A stretch of 64,000 nucleotides of DNA from Crenobacter caeni (lineage in GTDB: Bacteria > Pseudomonadota > Gammaproteobacteria > Burkholderiales > Chromobacteriaceae), in the NCBI RefSeq assembly GCF_010435965.1, contig NZ_JAAGAA010000006.1, positions 62,001 to 126,000 of the forward strand. The letters run 5' to 3'. Positions 19,186 to 31,008 of the stretch are shown one piece after another (position 1 is the stretch's first letter; every line of letters begins with the position of its first letter). The position numbers and the translations under genes were made by a program. Under the pieces are notes generated by a model, which was not told the DNA's origin, did no database searches, and worked only from the letters and a program-made list of their open reading frames with translations.

Positions 19186-19380
19186 TCAACAAAAAGGACC
19201 GCCTAGGCGGTCCTCCATGTCCATTTCCCTGTCCCAACGGCGGGACTCGATCTCGCGCAGCGCGTCGTTACGCGCCCTGTCCTGCTGTGAACACTTCTGC
19301 GGTCCGCCGACGGCACGGTTGCGGATCGCCTTCATGGTCAGCGCACGGTCGCGCTCCATCAGAAACACGCTTCGATTCAT
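19186..19380 (-). CDS. hypothetical 64-residue protein
   Basis: Not recognised. The ATG at 19380 follows a perfect GGAGG ribosome-binding site 6 bp upstream. The protein is highly charged, with many Arg, Asp and Glu (KAIRNRAVGG, RNDALREIESRRWDREMDME), and is probably helical and soluble. Its last codons lie within a terminator-like palindrome (19196-19213), so stop codon and terminator coincide. It follows recR, and a second terminator lies 10 bp downstream. Confidence 0.55.
   Translation of the reverse strand: MNRSVFLMERDRALTMKAIRNRAVGGPQKCSQQDRARNDALREIESRRWDREMDMEDRLGGPFC
19191..19213 (-). terminator. terminator-like palindrome inside an ORF 3' end
   Basis: GGACCGCC (19196-19203) and GGCGGTCC (19206-19213) are perfectly complementary around TA, and five Ts follow on the minus strand (19195-19191). 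The element encodes the last residues of the 64-residue ORF, whose stop codon is at 19186-19188. Confidence 0.65.
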
Positions 19381-19495
19381 ACAGCCTCCGATCGCAAGAA
19401 GACAGGGAAAGGCAGCGTCAAACCTCCTGATTGCGGCGCTTGTGGCACCGCAACACAGCCACCTTATGCGCAAAGGCCGGCAAAATCAATCCTAC

Positions 19496-20092
19496 TTACA
19501 GGCTGCGCCGCTCGTATACCGCCTGCGCGAGCGTGCCCGGGTCGACGTGTTCGAGCTCGCCGCCCAAGGGCATGCCGCGCGCGATGCGGGAAAGACTGAG
19601 CCCCCGCCCCTTCAGAAGCTCGGCGATCAGGTGCGCGGTCACCTCGCCCTCGGCGGTAAAGTTGGTCGCAACGACCACCTCGCGGGTCACTCCGTCCAGC
19701 GCGCGCGCGGCGAGCTTGTCGAGGTTCGCCTCGCGCGGGCCGAGCCCGTCCATCGGCGACACCCGCCCCATCAGCACGAAGTAGAGACCGTCGAAACAGC
19801 GCGCCTGCTCGAGCATCACGAGGTCGGCCGGCATCTCGACCACGCACAGCAGATCCTGCCGGCGGGTCGAGTCCGCGCACAGCGCGCACACCGGCGTCTC
19901 GCTGAAGGTGTTGCAGCGCTCGCAGTGGGTCAGGCGTGTCAGCGCATTGTCGAGCGCGCGCGCCAGACGCTCGGCGCCGGCCTGGTCGCGTTGCAGCAGA
20001 TGGTAGGCCATGCGCTGCGCGGACTTGGGGCCGACCCCGGGCAACACCTTGAGCGCGGACACCAGCGAGTCGAGTGAGGGGGGATTCTTCAT
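19496..20092 (-). CDS. recR: recombination mediator RecR
   Basis: A 198-residue RecR, which loads RecA with RecO and RecF at gaps. [17 protein letters not shown] is the helix-hairpin-helix, [16 protein letters not shown] is the four-cysteine zinc finger, and the Toprim domain follows ([10 protein letters not shown] and the late LGGELEHVD). Start at 20092 gives the standard N-terminus. It ends the conserved dnaX-ybaB-recR cluster, 55 bp after ybaB. Confidence 0.95.
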   Translation of the reverse strand: MKNPPSLDSLVSALKVLPGVGPKSAQRMAYHLLQRDQAGAERLARALDNALTRLTHCERCNTFSETPVCALCADSTRRQDLLCVVEMPADLVMLEQARCFDGLYFVLMGRVSPMDGLGPREANLDKLAARALDGVTREVVVATNFTAEGEVTAHLIAELLKGRGLSLSRIARGMPLGGELEHVDPGTLAQAVYERRSL

Positions 20093-20147
20093 GCGGCAGG
20101 ACAGCGAGAGAATGCCGGCGCGGCCAGAGCCGCGCCGGGGATACGGG

Positions 20148-20483
20148 TCAGAACGGCAGCTTCATGCCCGCCGGCAGATTGAGCCCGGCGGTAAAGCCGG
20201 CCATCTTTTCCTGCGAGGTCGCCTCGGCCTTGCGCACGGCGTCGTTGAATGCGGCGGCGATCAGGTCCTCGAGCATTTCCTTGTCCTCGGCGTCAGCGAG
20301 CAGGGAGTCGTCGATCGACACCCGCTTGACGTCGTGCGAGCAGGTCATCACGACCTTGACGAGGCCGGCGCCGGACTGGCCCTCGACCTCGACGCGGGCG
20401 AGCTCTTCCTGCGCCTTCTTCATATTGTCCTGCATTTGCTGGGCCTGCTTCATCAGGCCCGCGATCCCGGCTTTGCCGAACAT
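20148..20483 (-). CDS. ybaB: YbaB/EbfC nucleoid-associated protein
   Basis: A 111-residue YbaB/EbfC protein, a small dimeric DNA-binding nucleoid protein. [19 protein letters not shown] is the helical N-terminus, and [20 protein letters not shown] is the beta-sheet core. It lies 9 bp after dnaX and upstream of recR, the usual order. Start at 20483 follows a GGAG-like site. Confidence 0.93.
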   Translation of the reverse strand: MFGKAGIAGLMKQAQQMQDNMKKAQEELARVEVEGQSGAGLVKVVMTCSHDVKRVSIDDSLLADAEDKEMLEDLIAAAFNDAVRKAEATSQEKMAGFTAGLNLPAGMKLPF

Positions 20484-20492
20484 GGGAACTCC

Positions 20493-22406
20493 TCAAACAA
20501 CGGGTTGAATGGTATCGGCCAGCAGCGTCGCACCGAATTCGCGCATCAGCTGCTGGACCTTGGGATCTTCCTCGAGGCAGCGCCTGGCCGCCTCGCGCGC
20601 TTCGCCGCGCTCGCGCGCGCCGCGCATCGCCGGCGTCTCGGCGCCGGTCTCCTCGACGACGACTTCGACGGCGAACGGCCGCCCGAAATGCTCGGACAGC
20701 ACCGCCTTCAGTTTTTCCTGGTAGTCGCGCCCGGAGAGATGCCTGAACGCCTCCGGCACCGCAAGCCTGAGCGCGCCGTCCTGCCAGGCCTTGAGCACCG
20801 CGTTCTGCGCGAGCATGCGCGCGCTGCCCATGCGCGGGCCGACGCCGGCAACCAGTTGCGGCCAGTCGCCGTCGAACACCGGCTTTTCGCGCTCTTCTGC
20901 CAGCAATTCGGCCGGCACGTAGCTGTCGGCGTCCTCGTCTACCGGCGGCGCCTCGTCGGGCAGCACGTCGCCCTCCCGCTCGTCGTCGGTCTCAGGTGCG
21001 CCGTCCCGCACCGAGGCCAACCCTTCCGGCTCGGCCTCGGCGTAAGCGGGCAGCGACGGCTCGGCCACCGGAGCCGGCACAGCCGCTACGGGCACCGGCG
21101 CGGGTTCGGGCTCGCTGTCCGCCTCGGCCGGCGACTCGGCGGCTGACGCCGCCTCAGGTTCGGCCGGGCGGGGTGCGGGGCGTGCGGGCTTGGCGTCGTG
21201 TCTCGCCAGCAGCGCGCGCGCCTCGTCCATGCCGCTGCGCGCGACATGCGCGGCGGCAGCCGACGGCTGCGGTGCGGGCGACGCTTGCGCGCGCGGCGCG
21301 CGCTCGGCCAGCTCCGCCTGGTGCACCGGGTGGAAGGCGAGCATGCGGATCAGCGCCATCGTGAAGCCGGCGTGCTCGTCCGGCGCGAGCGCAAGGTCGC
21401 GCCGGCCGTGCACCGCGATCTGGTAGTACAGCTGCACGTCGGCCGGCGCCATCGCGTCGGCAAGCGCAAACAAGGTGTCGCGCTCCGGGTCGTCGTCCGC
21501 AATCGCCGCAGGGACGGCCTGCGCGAGCGCGACCTGCTGCAACAGCACGGTCAGCTCGGTCAGCGCGGCGTCGAAACCGACACCGCGGTCGGCCAAGCAT
21601 TCTGCTTCGCGCATCAGGCGCACGCCGTCGCCGGCGGCAAGCGCCAAGAGCAGGGAGAACAGGTAGCTGCGGTCGACCGCGCCCAGCATCGCGCGTACGC
21701 CGTCCTCGCGCACCTCGCCGATGCCGTAGGCGATCGCCTGGTCCAGCAGCGACAGTGCGTCACGCATCGACCCCTGCGCCGCGCGGCCCAGCAGCGCGAG
21801 CGCCGGCGCCTCGAAGGCGACGCCCTCGACGTCCAGCACATGCGCGAGGTGGCCCGACACCTGCTGCGGCGTCATGTTGCGCAGGGAAAATTGCAGGCAG
21901 CGCGAGAGCACCGTCACCGGCACCTTCTGCGGGTCGGTGGTCGCCAGGATGAACTTCACGTGCGAGGGCGGCTCCTCCAGCGTCTTCAGCATCGCGTTGA
22001 ACGCGCTCTTCGAGAGCATGTGCACTTCGTCGATGATGTAGACCTTGAAGCGGCCGAAGGTCGGCGCGTACTGGGCGTTCTCCAGCACCTCGCGGATATT
22101 GTCGATGCCGGTATTCGACGCGGCGTCGATTTCCAGGAGGTCGACGAAGCGCCCGGCGTCGATCTGCCGGCAGGCGTCGCATACGCCGCACGGCTCGGCG
22201 CCTATCCCCGTCTCGCAGTTGAGGCTCTTGGCGAGGATGCGCGCGATGGTGGTCTTGCCCACCCCGCGCGTGCCGGTCAGGAGGTAGGCGTGGTGCAGGC
22301 GCTCGCCGGTCAGCGCGTTGCTCAGCGCACGCACAACGTGCTCCTGGCCGACCAGGTCGGCGAAGCGCTTGGGACGCCACTTGCGGGCGAGGACTTGATA
22401 GCTCAT
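20493..22406 (-). CDS. dnaX: DNA polymerase III subunits gamma/tau
   Basis: A 637-residue DnaX, the clamp-loader ATPase. The P-loop GTRGVGKTT is near residue 45-53; the zinc module uses four cysteines in NCETGIGAEPCGVCDAC; DEVHMLSKSAFNAMLKTLEEPP and the sensor FILATTDPQKVPVT follow. From about residue 370 there is an Ala/Pro/Glu-rich linker, then the tau C-terminal domain (WPQLVAGVGPRMGSARML). No AAAAAAG-type slippery site was seen in the linker, so a frameshift-made gamma form is not evident. Confidence 0.95.
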   Translation of the reverse strand: MSYQVLARKWRPKRFADLVGQEHVVRALSNALTGERLHHAYLLTGTRGVGKTTIARILAKSLNCETGIGAEPCGVCDACRQIDAGRFVDLLEIDAASNTGIDNIREVLENAQYAPTFGRFKVYIIDEVHMLSKSAFNAMLKTLEEPPSHVKFILATTDPQKVPVTVLSRCLQFSLRNMTPQQVSGHLAHVLDVEGVAFEAPALALLGRAAQGSMRDALSLLDQAIAYGIGEVREDGVRAMLGAVDRSYLFSLLLALAAGDGVRLMREAECLADRGVGFDAALTELTVLLQQVALAQAVPAAIADDDPERDTLFALADAMAPADVQLYYQIAVHGRRDLALAPDEHAGFTMALIRMLAFHPVHQAELAERAPRAQASPAPQPSAAAAHVARSGMDEARALLARHDAKPARPAPRPAEPEAASAAESPAEADSEPEPAPVPVAAVPAPVAEPSLPAYAEAEPEGLASVRDGAPETDDEREGDVLPDEAPPVDEDADSYVPAELLAEEREKPVFDGDWPQLVAGVGPRMGSARMLAQNAVLKAWQDGALRLAVPEAFRHLSGRDYQEKLKAVLSEHFGRPFAVEVVVEETGAETPAMRGARERGEAREAARRCLEEDPKVQQLMREFGATLLADTIQPVV

Positions 22407-22464
22407 AGGAGGCGATTCTAGCAGGAAGACAGCGGCACGAGGATGGCCGCGTGCCGCCGCAGCG

Positions 22465-23487
22465 TCAGTCGGTGACCGTGCCGGCCATCGTCCGGGCGAG
22501 GTAGCGCTCGCGGATCTGCTCGGCGAGTTCCTCGGCCGCCTTCGCGTACAGCGTGCTGCGGTTGTAGCGGATGATCGCGTAGAAATTGTTCAGCCCGAGC
22601 CAGTACTCGGTGACGCCGGGCGCGACCTCGAGCGGGAACAGCACCGCCGGCACGTTGTCGGCGACCTCGCCCTGCGGGACGACACCCATTTTCTTGAGTT
22701 CGCCCACCGTGTAGTGCAGGTTGAACTTGTCCGAGACCAGCGCGTCGATCTTCGGCCCCGGCGTCACCACCGCCGGGATCACCACGTCGTCGCCCTTTTG
22801 CCAGCCGTGCACCTTGAAGTAGTTGGCGACGCTGCCGATCGCGTCGGCCGGGTTGTCCCAGATGTCGCGGTGGCCGTCGCCGTCGAAGTCGACCGCCCAC
22901 TTGCGGTAGCTCGACGGCATGAATTGCGGCCAGCCCATCGCGCCGGCGTAGCTGCCCTTGAGCAAGAGCGGGTTCTTGCCCTCCTCGCGCGCCAGGCGCA
23001 GGAACTCGGTCAGCTCGCTGCGGAAGAACTGCGCGCGGCGCGGGTAATCGAAGGCGACGGTCGACAGCGCGTCGGCGACGCGGAAGCTGCCGGTATTGCC
23101 GCCGTAGCGTGTCTCGATGCCGATGATGGCGACGATCATCTCGGGCGGCACGCCGTAGCGCCGCTCGGCCGCGGCGAGCACCGGCGCGTGCTGTTGCCAG
23201 AACGCGACGCCGCCGTCGACGGTCTTTTCGTTGAGAAAGCCCGGGCGGAACTGGTACCACGGACGCGAGGTCGACGGCTTGTCGAGCGCGCGTATGATCG
23301 CGGGCTTGGTTTCCACATTGGCGAACACCGACTCGAGGTAGGGCCGGTCGAAGCTGCCGGTAGCCACCTGCTCGTCGATATAGCGCTGCACGTCGGCGCG
23401 GTTAAGGAAGTTGGCGTCGGCGACGGCGCTCAGGGGCAGCAGGGCGAGCAGCGCGGCAAGGGTGCGGCGGGTAGTCAGTCTGGTCAT
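22465..23487 (-). CDS. mltB: lytic murein transglycosylase B
   Basis: A 340-residue MltB-type enzyme that cleaves peptidoglycan to 1,6-anhydro muropeptides. A signal peptide covers residues 1-24 (ending VADA) without a lipobox cysteine, so it looks like the soluble periplasmic form. Catalytic Glu125 lies in IGIETRYGG. GAMGWPQFMPSSYRKWAVD with DFDGDGHRDIW is diagnostic. It lies between dnaX and hrcA, all on the minus strand. Confidence 0.92.
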   Translation of the reverse strand: MTRLTTRRTLAALLALLPLSAVADANFLNRADVQRYIDEQVATGSFDRPYLESVFANVETKPAIIRALDKPSTSRPWYQFRPGFLNEKTVDGGVAFWQQHAPVLAAAERRYGVPPEMIVAIIGIETRYGGNTGSFRVADALSTVAFDYPRRAQFFRSELTEFLRLAREEGKNPLLLKGSYAGAMGWPQFMPSSYRKWAVDFDGDGHRDIWDNPADAIGSVANYFKVHGWQKGDDVVIPAVVTPGPKIDALVSDKFNLHYTVGELKKMGVVPQGEVADNVPAVLFPLEVAPGVTEYWLGLNNFYAIIRYNRSTLYAKAAEELAEQIRERYLARTMAGTVTD

Positions 23488-23506
23488 TCCGGTCGGGACA
23501 TCCGTA

Positions 23507-24529
23507 TCAATGGCTGTAGGAAAGCGCGCTGGAAACCAGGCGCGAAGTGATGTCTACGATCGGAATCACATGCTCGTAGTTCATTCTGGTCGGCCCGATC
23601 ACGCCGAGCGAGCCGACGACCTGCCCGTTGATGCGGTAGGGCGCGCTGACCACCGAGCATTCGCCAAGCGGCGTCACGCCGGACTCCTCGCCGATATACA
23701 GGCTCACCCCCTGCGCGTGGCGGCTCTGTTCGAGCAGGTTCAGAAGCTCGGTCTTGCGCTCGAAAGCGGCGAACAGCTCGCGCAGTCGGGTCAGGTCTTC
23801 CGACAGGTCGCGCACGTTCAAGAGGTTGTTGCCGCCGGAGATCACCATGGCGCCGGTCTGCTCGGCCAGCGCCTGCCGGCCGAGATTGATCGCCAGCGCC
23901 ATCAGCGAACTGATGTCCGACTGCAAGGTACGCAGTTCGGTCTCGACCCGCTCGGACGCGCTGGAGAGCCCCTGCCCCGCGTAATGTTGGTTGATGAAGT
24001 TGGCCGCCTCGGTCAGCTCGGCGGGGCCGTAGTCGCGCTCGGTGGTCAGGATGTGGTTCTGTACGTCGCCGTCCATCGTCACCAGGATCAGCAGCACCCG
24101 TTTTTCCGAGAGGCGCAGGAACTCCATCTGGCGAAAGGCGATGTCGGCACGCTGCGGGGTGACCACCACGCCGGCAAAGTGGGTGAGCTCGGAGAGCACC
24201 TGCGAGGCGGCCTGCGCCAGCCTTTGCGGGCTGTCCGGGTGCAGGTTGTCCTCGAGTTCGCGCACCAGCGCACCCTCGAGCGGGCCCAGCGTCAGCAGGC
24301 GGTCGACGAACACGCGGTAGCCGCGCGCGGTCGGCACCCGCCCGGCCGAGGTGTGCGGCGAGGCGACCAGCCCCATCGCTTCCATGTCGGCCAGCGCGTT
24401 GCGGATCGACGCCGGCGAGAGTTCGAGCCCCGCCAGCTGCCCGAGCGTGCGTGAAGGCACGGGGGTACCGTCGACGATATAGCGTTCGACCAGGGTCTTG
24501 AGCAGGCGTTGGGCGCGTTCGTTCAGCAT
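23507..24529 (-). CDS. hrcA: heat-inducible transcription repressor HrcA
   Basis: A 340-residue HrcA, the repressor that binds CIRCE operators of groESL and dnaK operons. The winged helix is at the N-terminus (MLNERAQRLLKTLVERYI, then SRTLGQLAGLELSPASIRNAL), followed by the GAF-like domain. The ATG at 24529 gives the family N-terminus; an upstream ATG at 24547 would add six residues. No CIRCE inverted repeat lies near it, so it does not appear to control itself here, and no chaperone gene is in the window. Confidence 0.92.
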   Translation of the reverse strand: MLNERAQRLLKTLVERYIVDGTPVPSRTLGQLAGLELSPASIRNALADMEAMGLVASPHTSAGRVPTARGYRVFVDRLLTLGPLEGALVRELEDNLHPDSPQRLAQAASQVLSELTHFAGVVVTPQRADIAFRQMEFLRLSEKRVLLILVTMDGDVQNHILTTERDYGPAELTEAANFINQHYAGQGLSSASERVETELRTLQSDISSLMALAINLGRQALAEQTGAMVISGGNNLLNVRDLSEDLTRLRELFAAFERKTELLNLLEQSRHAQGVSLYIGEESGVTPLGECSVVSAPYRINGQVVGSLGVIGPTRMNYEHVIPIVDITSRLVSSALSYSH

Positions 24530-24674
24530 GGTTTCATTTTGCCGCATGGGCGTGTCCGAATCAAAGTGGGCGCAAACGCTCGTAAAACAAGGCGTCGCGG
24601 CCGAAGTCGAAACGGCGGCGCCAGTTATGCGATAATCGTCCGGTTAATGACCCCAGCCGTATTTGGAGACTTGC

Positions 24675-25739
24675 ATGGCCGACGACAACAAACGCGCCGA
24701 TGAGAAAAGCAAAGCCCTGAGCGCCGCGCTCGCACAGATCGAAAAGCAGTTCGGCAAGGGCTCGATCATGCGCATGAGCGACAACCAGATCCAGGAGAAC
24801 CTGCAGGTCATCTCCACCGGTTCGCTCGGCCTCGACCTCGCGCTCGGCGTCGGCGGCCTGCCGCGCGGCCGCGTCGTCGAAATCTACGGCCCGGAATCGT
24901 CGGGCAAGACCACGCTGTGTCTGCAGGTGGTCGCCGAGGCGCAGAAACTGGGCGGCACCTGCGCGTACATCGACGCGGAAAACGCGCTCGACCCGGTCTA
25001 CGCGCAAAAGCTCGGCGTCAACGTCGAAGACCTGCTGATCTCGCAGCCGGACACCGGCGAGCAGGCACTCGAGATCTGCGACATGCTGGTGCGCTCCGGC
25101 GGTCTTGACGTGATCGTGATCGACTCGGTCGCGGCGCTGGTGCCCAAGGCCGAAATCGAAGGCGAGATGGGCGACAGCCACGTCGGCCTGCAGGCGCGAC
25201 TGATGAGCCAGGCGCTCAGGAAGCTGACCGGCAACATCAAGCGCACCAACACGCTGGTGATCTTCATCAACCAGATCCGCATGAAGATCGGCGTGATGTT
25301 CGGCAACCCGGAAACCACCACCGGCGGCAACGCGCTGAAGTTCTACGCGTCGGTGCGTCTCGACATCCGCCGCGTCGGCGCCATCAAGAAGGGCGACGAG
25401 GTGCTGGGCAACGAGACCCGCGTCAAGGTCGTCAAGAACAAGGTCGCCCCGCCGTTCAAGCAGGCAAGCTTCGACATCCTGTACGGCGAAGGCATCAGCC
25501 GCGAGGGCGAGATCGTCGAGATGGGCGTCGAGCAGGGCTTCATCGAGAAGTCGGGCGCCTGGTACAGCTACAACGGCCAGAAGATCGGCCAGGGCAAGGA
25601 CAACACCCGCGTGTGGCTGAAGGATAACCCGGCCATCGCCAGCGAAGTCGAAGCCAAGATCCGCGACAAGGTCGGCGTGAGCACCGCCGTGGTGGCCAGC
25701 GAAGGCGACGACGAAGCACTCGCCGACGACATGTTCTGA
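24675..25739 (+). CDS. recA: recombinase RecA
   Basis: A 354-residue RecA. Walker [10 protein letters not shown] is at 72-80; Walker B is [10 protein letters not shown]; the DNA-binding loop regions ([32 protein letters not shown]) are intact. The acidic C-terminal tail ends [14 protein letters not shown] 8 bp upstream sets the ATG at 24675. A GATAAT -10-like box lies about 40 bp upstream. No LexA box (CTG-N10-CAG) is visible. recX and alaS follow, as in many proteobacteria. Confidence 0.97.
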   Translation: MADDNKRADEKSKALSAALAQIEKQFGKGSIMRMSDNQIQENLQVISTGSLGLDLALGVGGLPRGRVVEIYGPESSGKTTLCLQVVAEAQKLGGTCAYIDAENALDPVYAQKLGVNVEDLLISQPDTGEQALEICDMLVRSGGLDVIVIDSVAALVPKAEIEGEMGDSHVGLQARLMSQALRKLTGNIKRTNTLVIFINQIRMKIGVMFGNPETTTGGNALKFYASVRLDIRRVGAIKKGDEVLGNETRVKVVKNKVAPPFKQASFDILYGEGISREGEIVEMGVEQGFIEKSGAWYSYNGQKIGQGKDNTRVWLKDNPAIASEVEAKIRDKVGVSTAVVASEGDDEALADDMF

Positions 25740-25741
25740 GC

Positions 25742-26188
25742 GTGGCCGAGAAAAGCCTGATGGCGCGGGCGGTCGAACTGCTCTCGCGGCGCGAGTACTC
25801 GCGCCGCGAACTGTTCACCCGCCTCAAGCCGCACGCGGCAGACCCGGACGAAATCGAGGCGGTGCTCGCCGAACTTGCCGAACGCCACTGGCAGTCGGAC
25901 GAGCGCTACGCGCAGGCGCTCGCGCAAAGCAAGCAGGGGCGCTGGGGCAGCACCCGCCTCGCGCAGGCCCTGCGCAGCAAGGGGGTGGACCGTGACACCA
26001 TCGCCCAGGCACTGGACGGGGTCGACGACCTGGACGCCTGCCGCGGACTATGGCAGAAAAAGTTCGGCGAGCCGCCTGCCGACGCGCAAGAGAAGGCCAA
26101 GCAGATGCGTTTTCTCGCCGCACGCGGCTTCCCGGCCGACGTGGTGCGCAAGGTGCTCGCCGAAGCCGGCCACAGTCGCGACGACTAA
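25742..26188 (+). CDS. recX: RecA regulatory protein RecX
   Basis: A 148-residue RecX, which inhibits RecA filament growth. ALSRREYSRRELFTRL-like three-helix repeats are present (LLSRREYSRRELFTRLKPH, GRWGSTRLAQALRSKGVD, AARGFPADVVRKVL). The start is GTG at 25742, 2 bp after the recA stop, so read-through from recA is expected. Length is typical of short beta/gammaproteobacterial RecX. No separate promoter is seen. Confidence 0.92.
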   Translation: MAEKSLMARAVELLSRREYSRRELFTRLKPHAADPDEIEAVLAELAERHWQSDERYAQALAQSKQGRWGSTRLAQALRSKGVDRDTIAQALDGVDDLDACRGLWQKKFGEPPADAQEKAKQMRFLAARGFPADVVRKVLAEAGHSRDD

Positions 26189-26293
26189 ACCGGCTGCAAA
26201 CACGGCAAACGCTTGCGTCCGCCCCCCTGCCCTTGCCACAATCCGGACAAGGCTGCCCGCCCCGCGCACCTCAGGGGCCAACCACACAATTTG

Positions 26294-26303
26294 TATCGCG
26301 ATA
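26294..26303 (+). promoter_or_regulatory. palindrome immediately before alaS
   Basis: TATCGCGATA is a perfect 10-bp palindrome ending 7 bp before the alaS ATG, where a ribosome-binding site would normally be; none is visible there. Confidence 0.35.
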
Positions 26304-26310
26304 GCACACA

Positions 26311-28944
<2,634 letters not shown>

Positions 28945-28964
28945 GCGGCTTCCGGCAAAACGAC

Positions 28965-28990
28965 AGGCCACCCTGCGGGGTGGCCTTTTT
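28965..28990 (+). terminator. alaS terminator
   Basis: AGGCCACCC (28965-28973) pairs with GGGTGGCCT (28978-28986) and is followed by a T-run. Confidence 0.85.
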
Positions 28991-28999
28991 CATGCGTGT

Positions 29000-29033
29000 A
29001 AAAAAACAGCCCGGCGCGCACGCGGCCGGGCTG
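29000..29033 (-). terminator. terminator of the SulP gene
   Basis: On the minus strand, a 9-bp stem (29007-29015 with 29025-29033) and a 9-nt loop precede seven Ts. Confidence 0.8.
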
Positions 29034-29052
29034 CTTGACGGAAGCGGCGGGC

Positions 29053-30732
29053 TCAGCCCTCGGCCGGCGGCGTGTCCGCGCCGGCGTGCGATTGCGGCAC
29101 GCACGCGCGGATCGCGTGGATCAGCTTGCGGTAGACGCCGTGCGGGCCGAGCTTCTCGGCGATGCCCGAGTGCACCAGTTCGAGGCGCACCTCGGCGCTC
29201 GCGTCGCACAGCACCACGCGCACGCCGCGCTCGGCGAGCTTGTCGCACACCTCTTCCAGCGTGGACAGCCCGGTGCCGTCGATGAAGGGCACGCGCTTGA
29301 GGCGCAGGATCAGCACCCTCGGCTCGGTATGGGTCTCGCCCAGCGCACGCGCGAAGGTCTCGACCGCACCGTAGAAGAACGGCCCCTCCACCGAGTAGAC
29401 CAGTACGTCGTCGGGCAAGGCGTCGACGCCGTGGTGGCGCAGTTCCATCGCCAGGTCGTCGCCCTCGACGCGCTGCACGTCGACCGACAGCGCCATCTTG
29501 CGCAAGAAGTGCAGCGTCGCCAGGATCACGCCGATATTCACCGCCACCACGAGGTCGGTGAAAACGGTCAGGAAGAAGGTGATCAGCAGGATGGCGACGT
29601 CGGCACGCGGCGCGTGGGTGAGCATGTGCTTGAAGTGGCGCAGTTCGCTCATGTTGTACGCGACAACGAACAGGATCGCCGAGAGCGCGGCCAGCGGAAT
29701 GTTCGCCGCCGCTGGCGCCAGCACCAGCACGATCAAGAGCAGCAGCACGCAATGGGTGATGCCGGCCAGGGGCGACGAGCCACCGTTACGGATATTGGTC
29801 GCCGTGCGCGCGATCGCGCCGGTCGCGGCGAAGCCGCCGAACAGCGGGGTCACGATATTGGCGACGCCCTGCCCGATCAGCTCCTGGTTCGAGTTGTGGC
29901 GGGTGCCGGCCATGCCGTCGGCGACCACCGCCGAGAGCAGCGACTCGATCGCACCCAACATGGCGATGGTGAACGCGGGGCCGATCAGCTCGACCAGCAA
30001 CGCCGGCGTCACCTGCGGCATCTCGAAACTGGGCAGGCCCTGCGGGATGCCGCCGAACGCGCTGCCGATGGTCGCGACGCCGTCAAACACGAACACCGAC
30101 TGCAAAAGGGTAGCGACCACCATCGCGACCAAGGGCCCGGGCAAGCGCTTGAGGTAAGGGATTTTCGGCGTGAAGACCACCAGCGCGAGGCTGAGTAGCG
30201 CAAGCGCGGTGGTTGCCGGGTGCAGGTCGGGCAAGGCCTGCACCAGGTGCCAGAACTTCTCGTGGAAGTGCTCGCCGGTGACGGCGGGCAGGCCGAAGAA
30301 GTCCTTCCACTGGCCGACCCAGATGATCACGCCGATACCGGCGGTGAAGCCCACAATCACCGGTGCCGGTATGAACTTGATCACCGCGCCCATGCGGGCC
30401 AGCCCCATCCCCAGCAGGATCACCCCCGCCATCATCGTCGCGATCTGCAGGCCGGCGATGCCGTACTTGGCGGTGATCGCGGCGAGGATCACGATAAAGG
30501 CACCGGTCGGCCCGGCGATCTGCACGCGGCTGCCGCCGAATACCGAGATCAGCAGGCCAGCGACGATCGAGGTGTACAGGCCCTGCTCGGGCTTGGCGCC
30601 GGACGCGATGGCGAACGCCATCCCCAGCGGCAGGGCTACGACGCCGACGATCAGGCCGGCGACGATATTGTTCAGCCACTGCGCGCGCGTATTGAAAAGG
30701 CCGGCGCGCTTGGCTTCCAGCAAGGCAATCAT
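29053..30732 (-). CDS. SulP family anion transporter with STAS domain
   Basis: A 559-residue inner-membrane transporter of the SulP/SLC26 family. Membrane segments run from about residue 20 to 400, with the conserved GLYTSIVAGLLISVFGGSR and IAGPTGAFIVILAA. The cytoplasmic STAS domain covers about 430-540 (VLILRLKRVPFIDGTGLSTL). Bacterial SulP proteins carry sulfate, bicarbonate or dicarboxylates; the anion cannot be read from sequence. A TATAAT -10 lies about 40 bp upstream and a GAAGG ribosome-binding site precedes the ATG. A terminator follows. Confidence 0.9.
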   Translation of the reverse strand: MIALLEAKRAGLFNTRAQWLNNIVAGLIVGVVALPLGMAFAIASGAKPEQGLYTSIVAGLLISVFGGSRVQIAGPTGAFIVILAAITAKYGIAGLQIATMMAGVILLGMGLARMGAVIKFIPAPVIVGFTAGIGVIIWVGQWKDFFGLPAVTGEHFHEKFWHLVQALPDLHPATTALALLSLALVVFTPKIPYLKRLPGPLVAMVVATLLQSVFVFDGVATIGSAFGGIPQGLPSFEMPQVTPALLVELIGPAFTIAMLGAIESLLSAVVADGMAGTRHNSNQELIGQGVANIVTPLFGGFAATGAIARTATNIRNGGSSPLAGITHCVLLLLIVLVLAPAAANIPLAALSAILFVVAYNMSELRHFKHMLTHAPRADVAILLITFFLTVFTDLVVAVNIGVILATLHFLRKMALSVDVQRVEGDDLAMELRHHGVDALPDDVLVYSVEGPFFYGAVETFARALGETHTEPRVLILRLKRVPFIDGTGLSTLEEVCDKLAERGVRVVLCDASAEVRLELVHSGIAEKLGPHGVYRKLIHAIRACVPQSHAGADTPPAEG

Positions 30733-30768
30733 CGGTTTACCTTCAAAGATTCAAAATGAAAGCGGATG

Positions 30769-30774
30769 ATTATA
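30769..30774 (-). promoter_or_regulatory. -10 box of the SulP gene
   Basis: A perfect TATAAT on the minus strand in AT-rich DNA, giving a predicted leader of about 30 nt. The remaining intergenic DNA to 30944 shows no other gene with support. Confidence 0.55.
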
Positions 30775-30944
30775 GTCTTATCAATAAACCCGTAAGCCAC
30801 CACAAGACAGACAGCCATTGGAATGGCACTTTATCGACATTGGGCGACGCAAAAGACCAAGCCATCCTTTGCATTCAGCATATACAAGTTGACGCACCTC
30901 GCCCACCTTTGCCGATGACGCCCAGGCCTTTGAACCCGCACCAA

Positions 30945-30972
30945 TAAAAACGGAGCCCCATCAGGGGCTCCG
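30945..30972 (-). terminator. terminator of the TerC gene
   Basis: On the minus strand, a 9-bp stem (30951-30959 with 30964-30972) with a 4-nt loop precedes a T-run. Confidence 0.85.
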
Positions 30973-31008
30973 GTACAAGGCGCCGCCATCGCGGCGACGC
31001 AGGGAGGA

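Noticed and set aside
20493-22406. Programmed frameshift in dnaX to make gamma
   Set aside because: No AAAAAAG or long A-run was found in the coding strand of the linker region, so there is no sequence basis for it.
24530-24674. CIRCE operator near hrcA
   Set aside because: No TTAGCACTC-N9-GAGTGCTAA or close variant was found.
30756-30947. 63-codon plus-strand ORF between the SulP and TerC genes
   Set aside because: No ribosome-binding site, no homology recognised, and it overlaps the SulP promoter and the TerC terminator.
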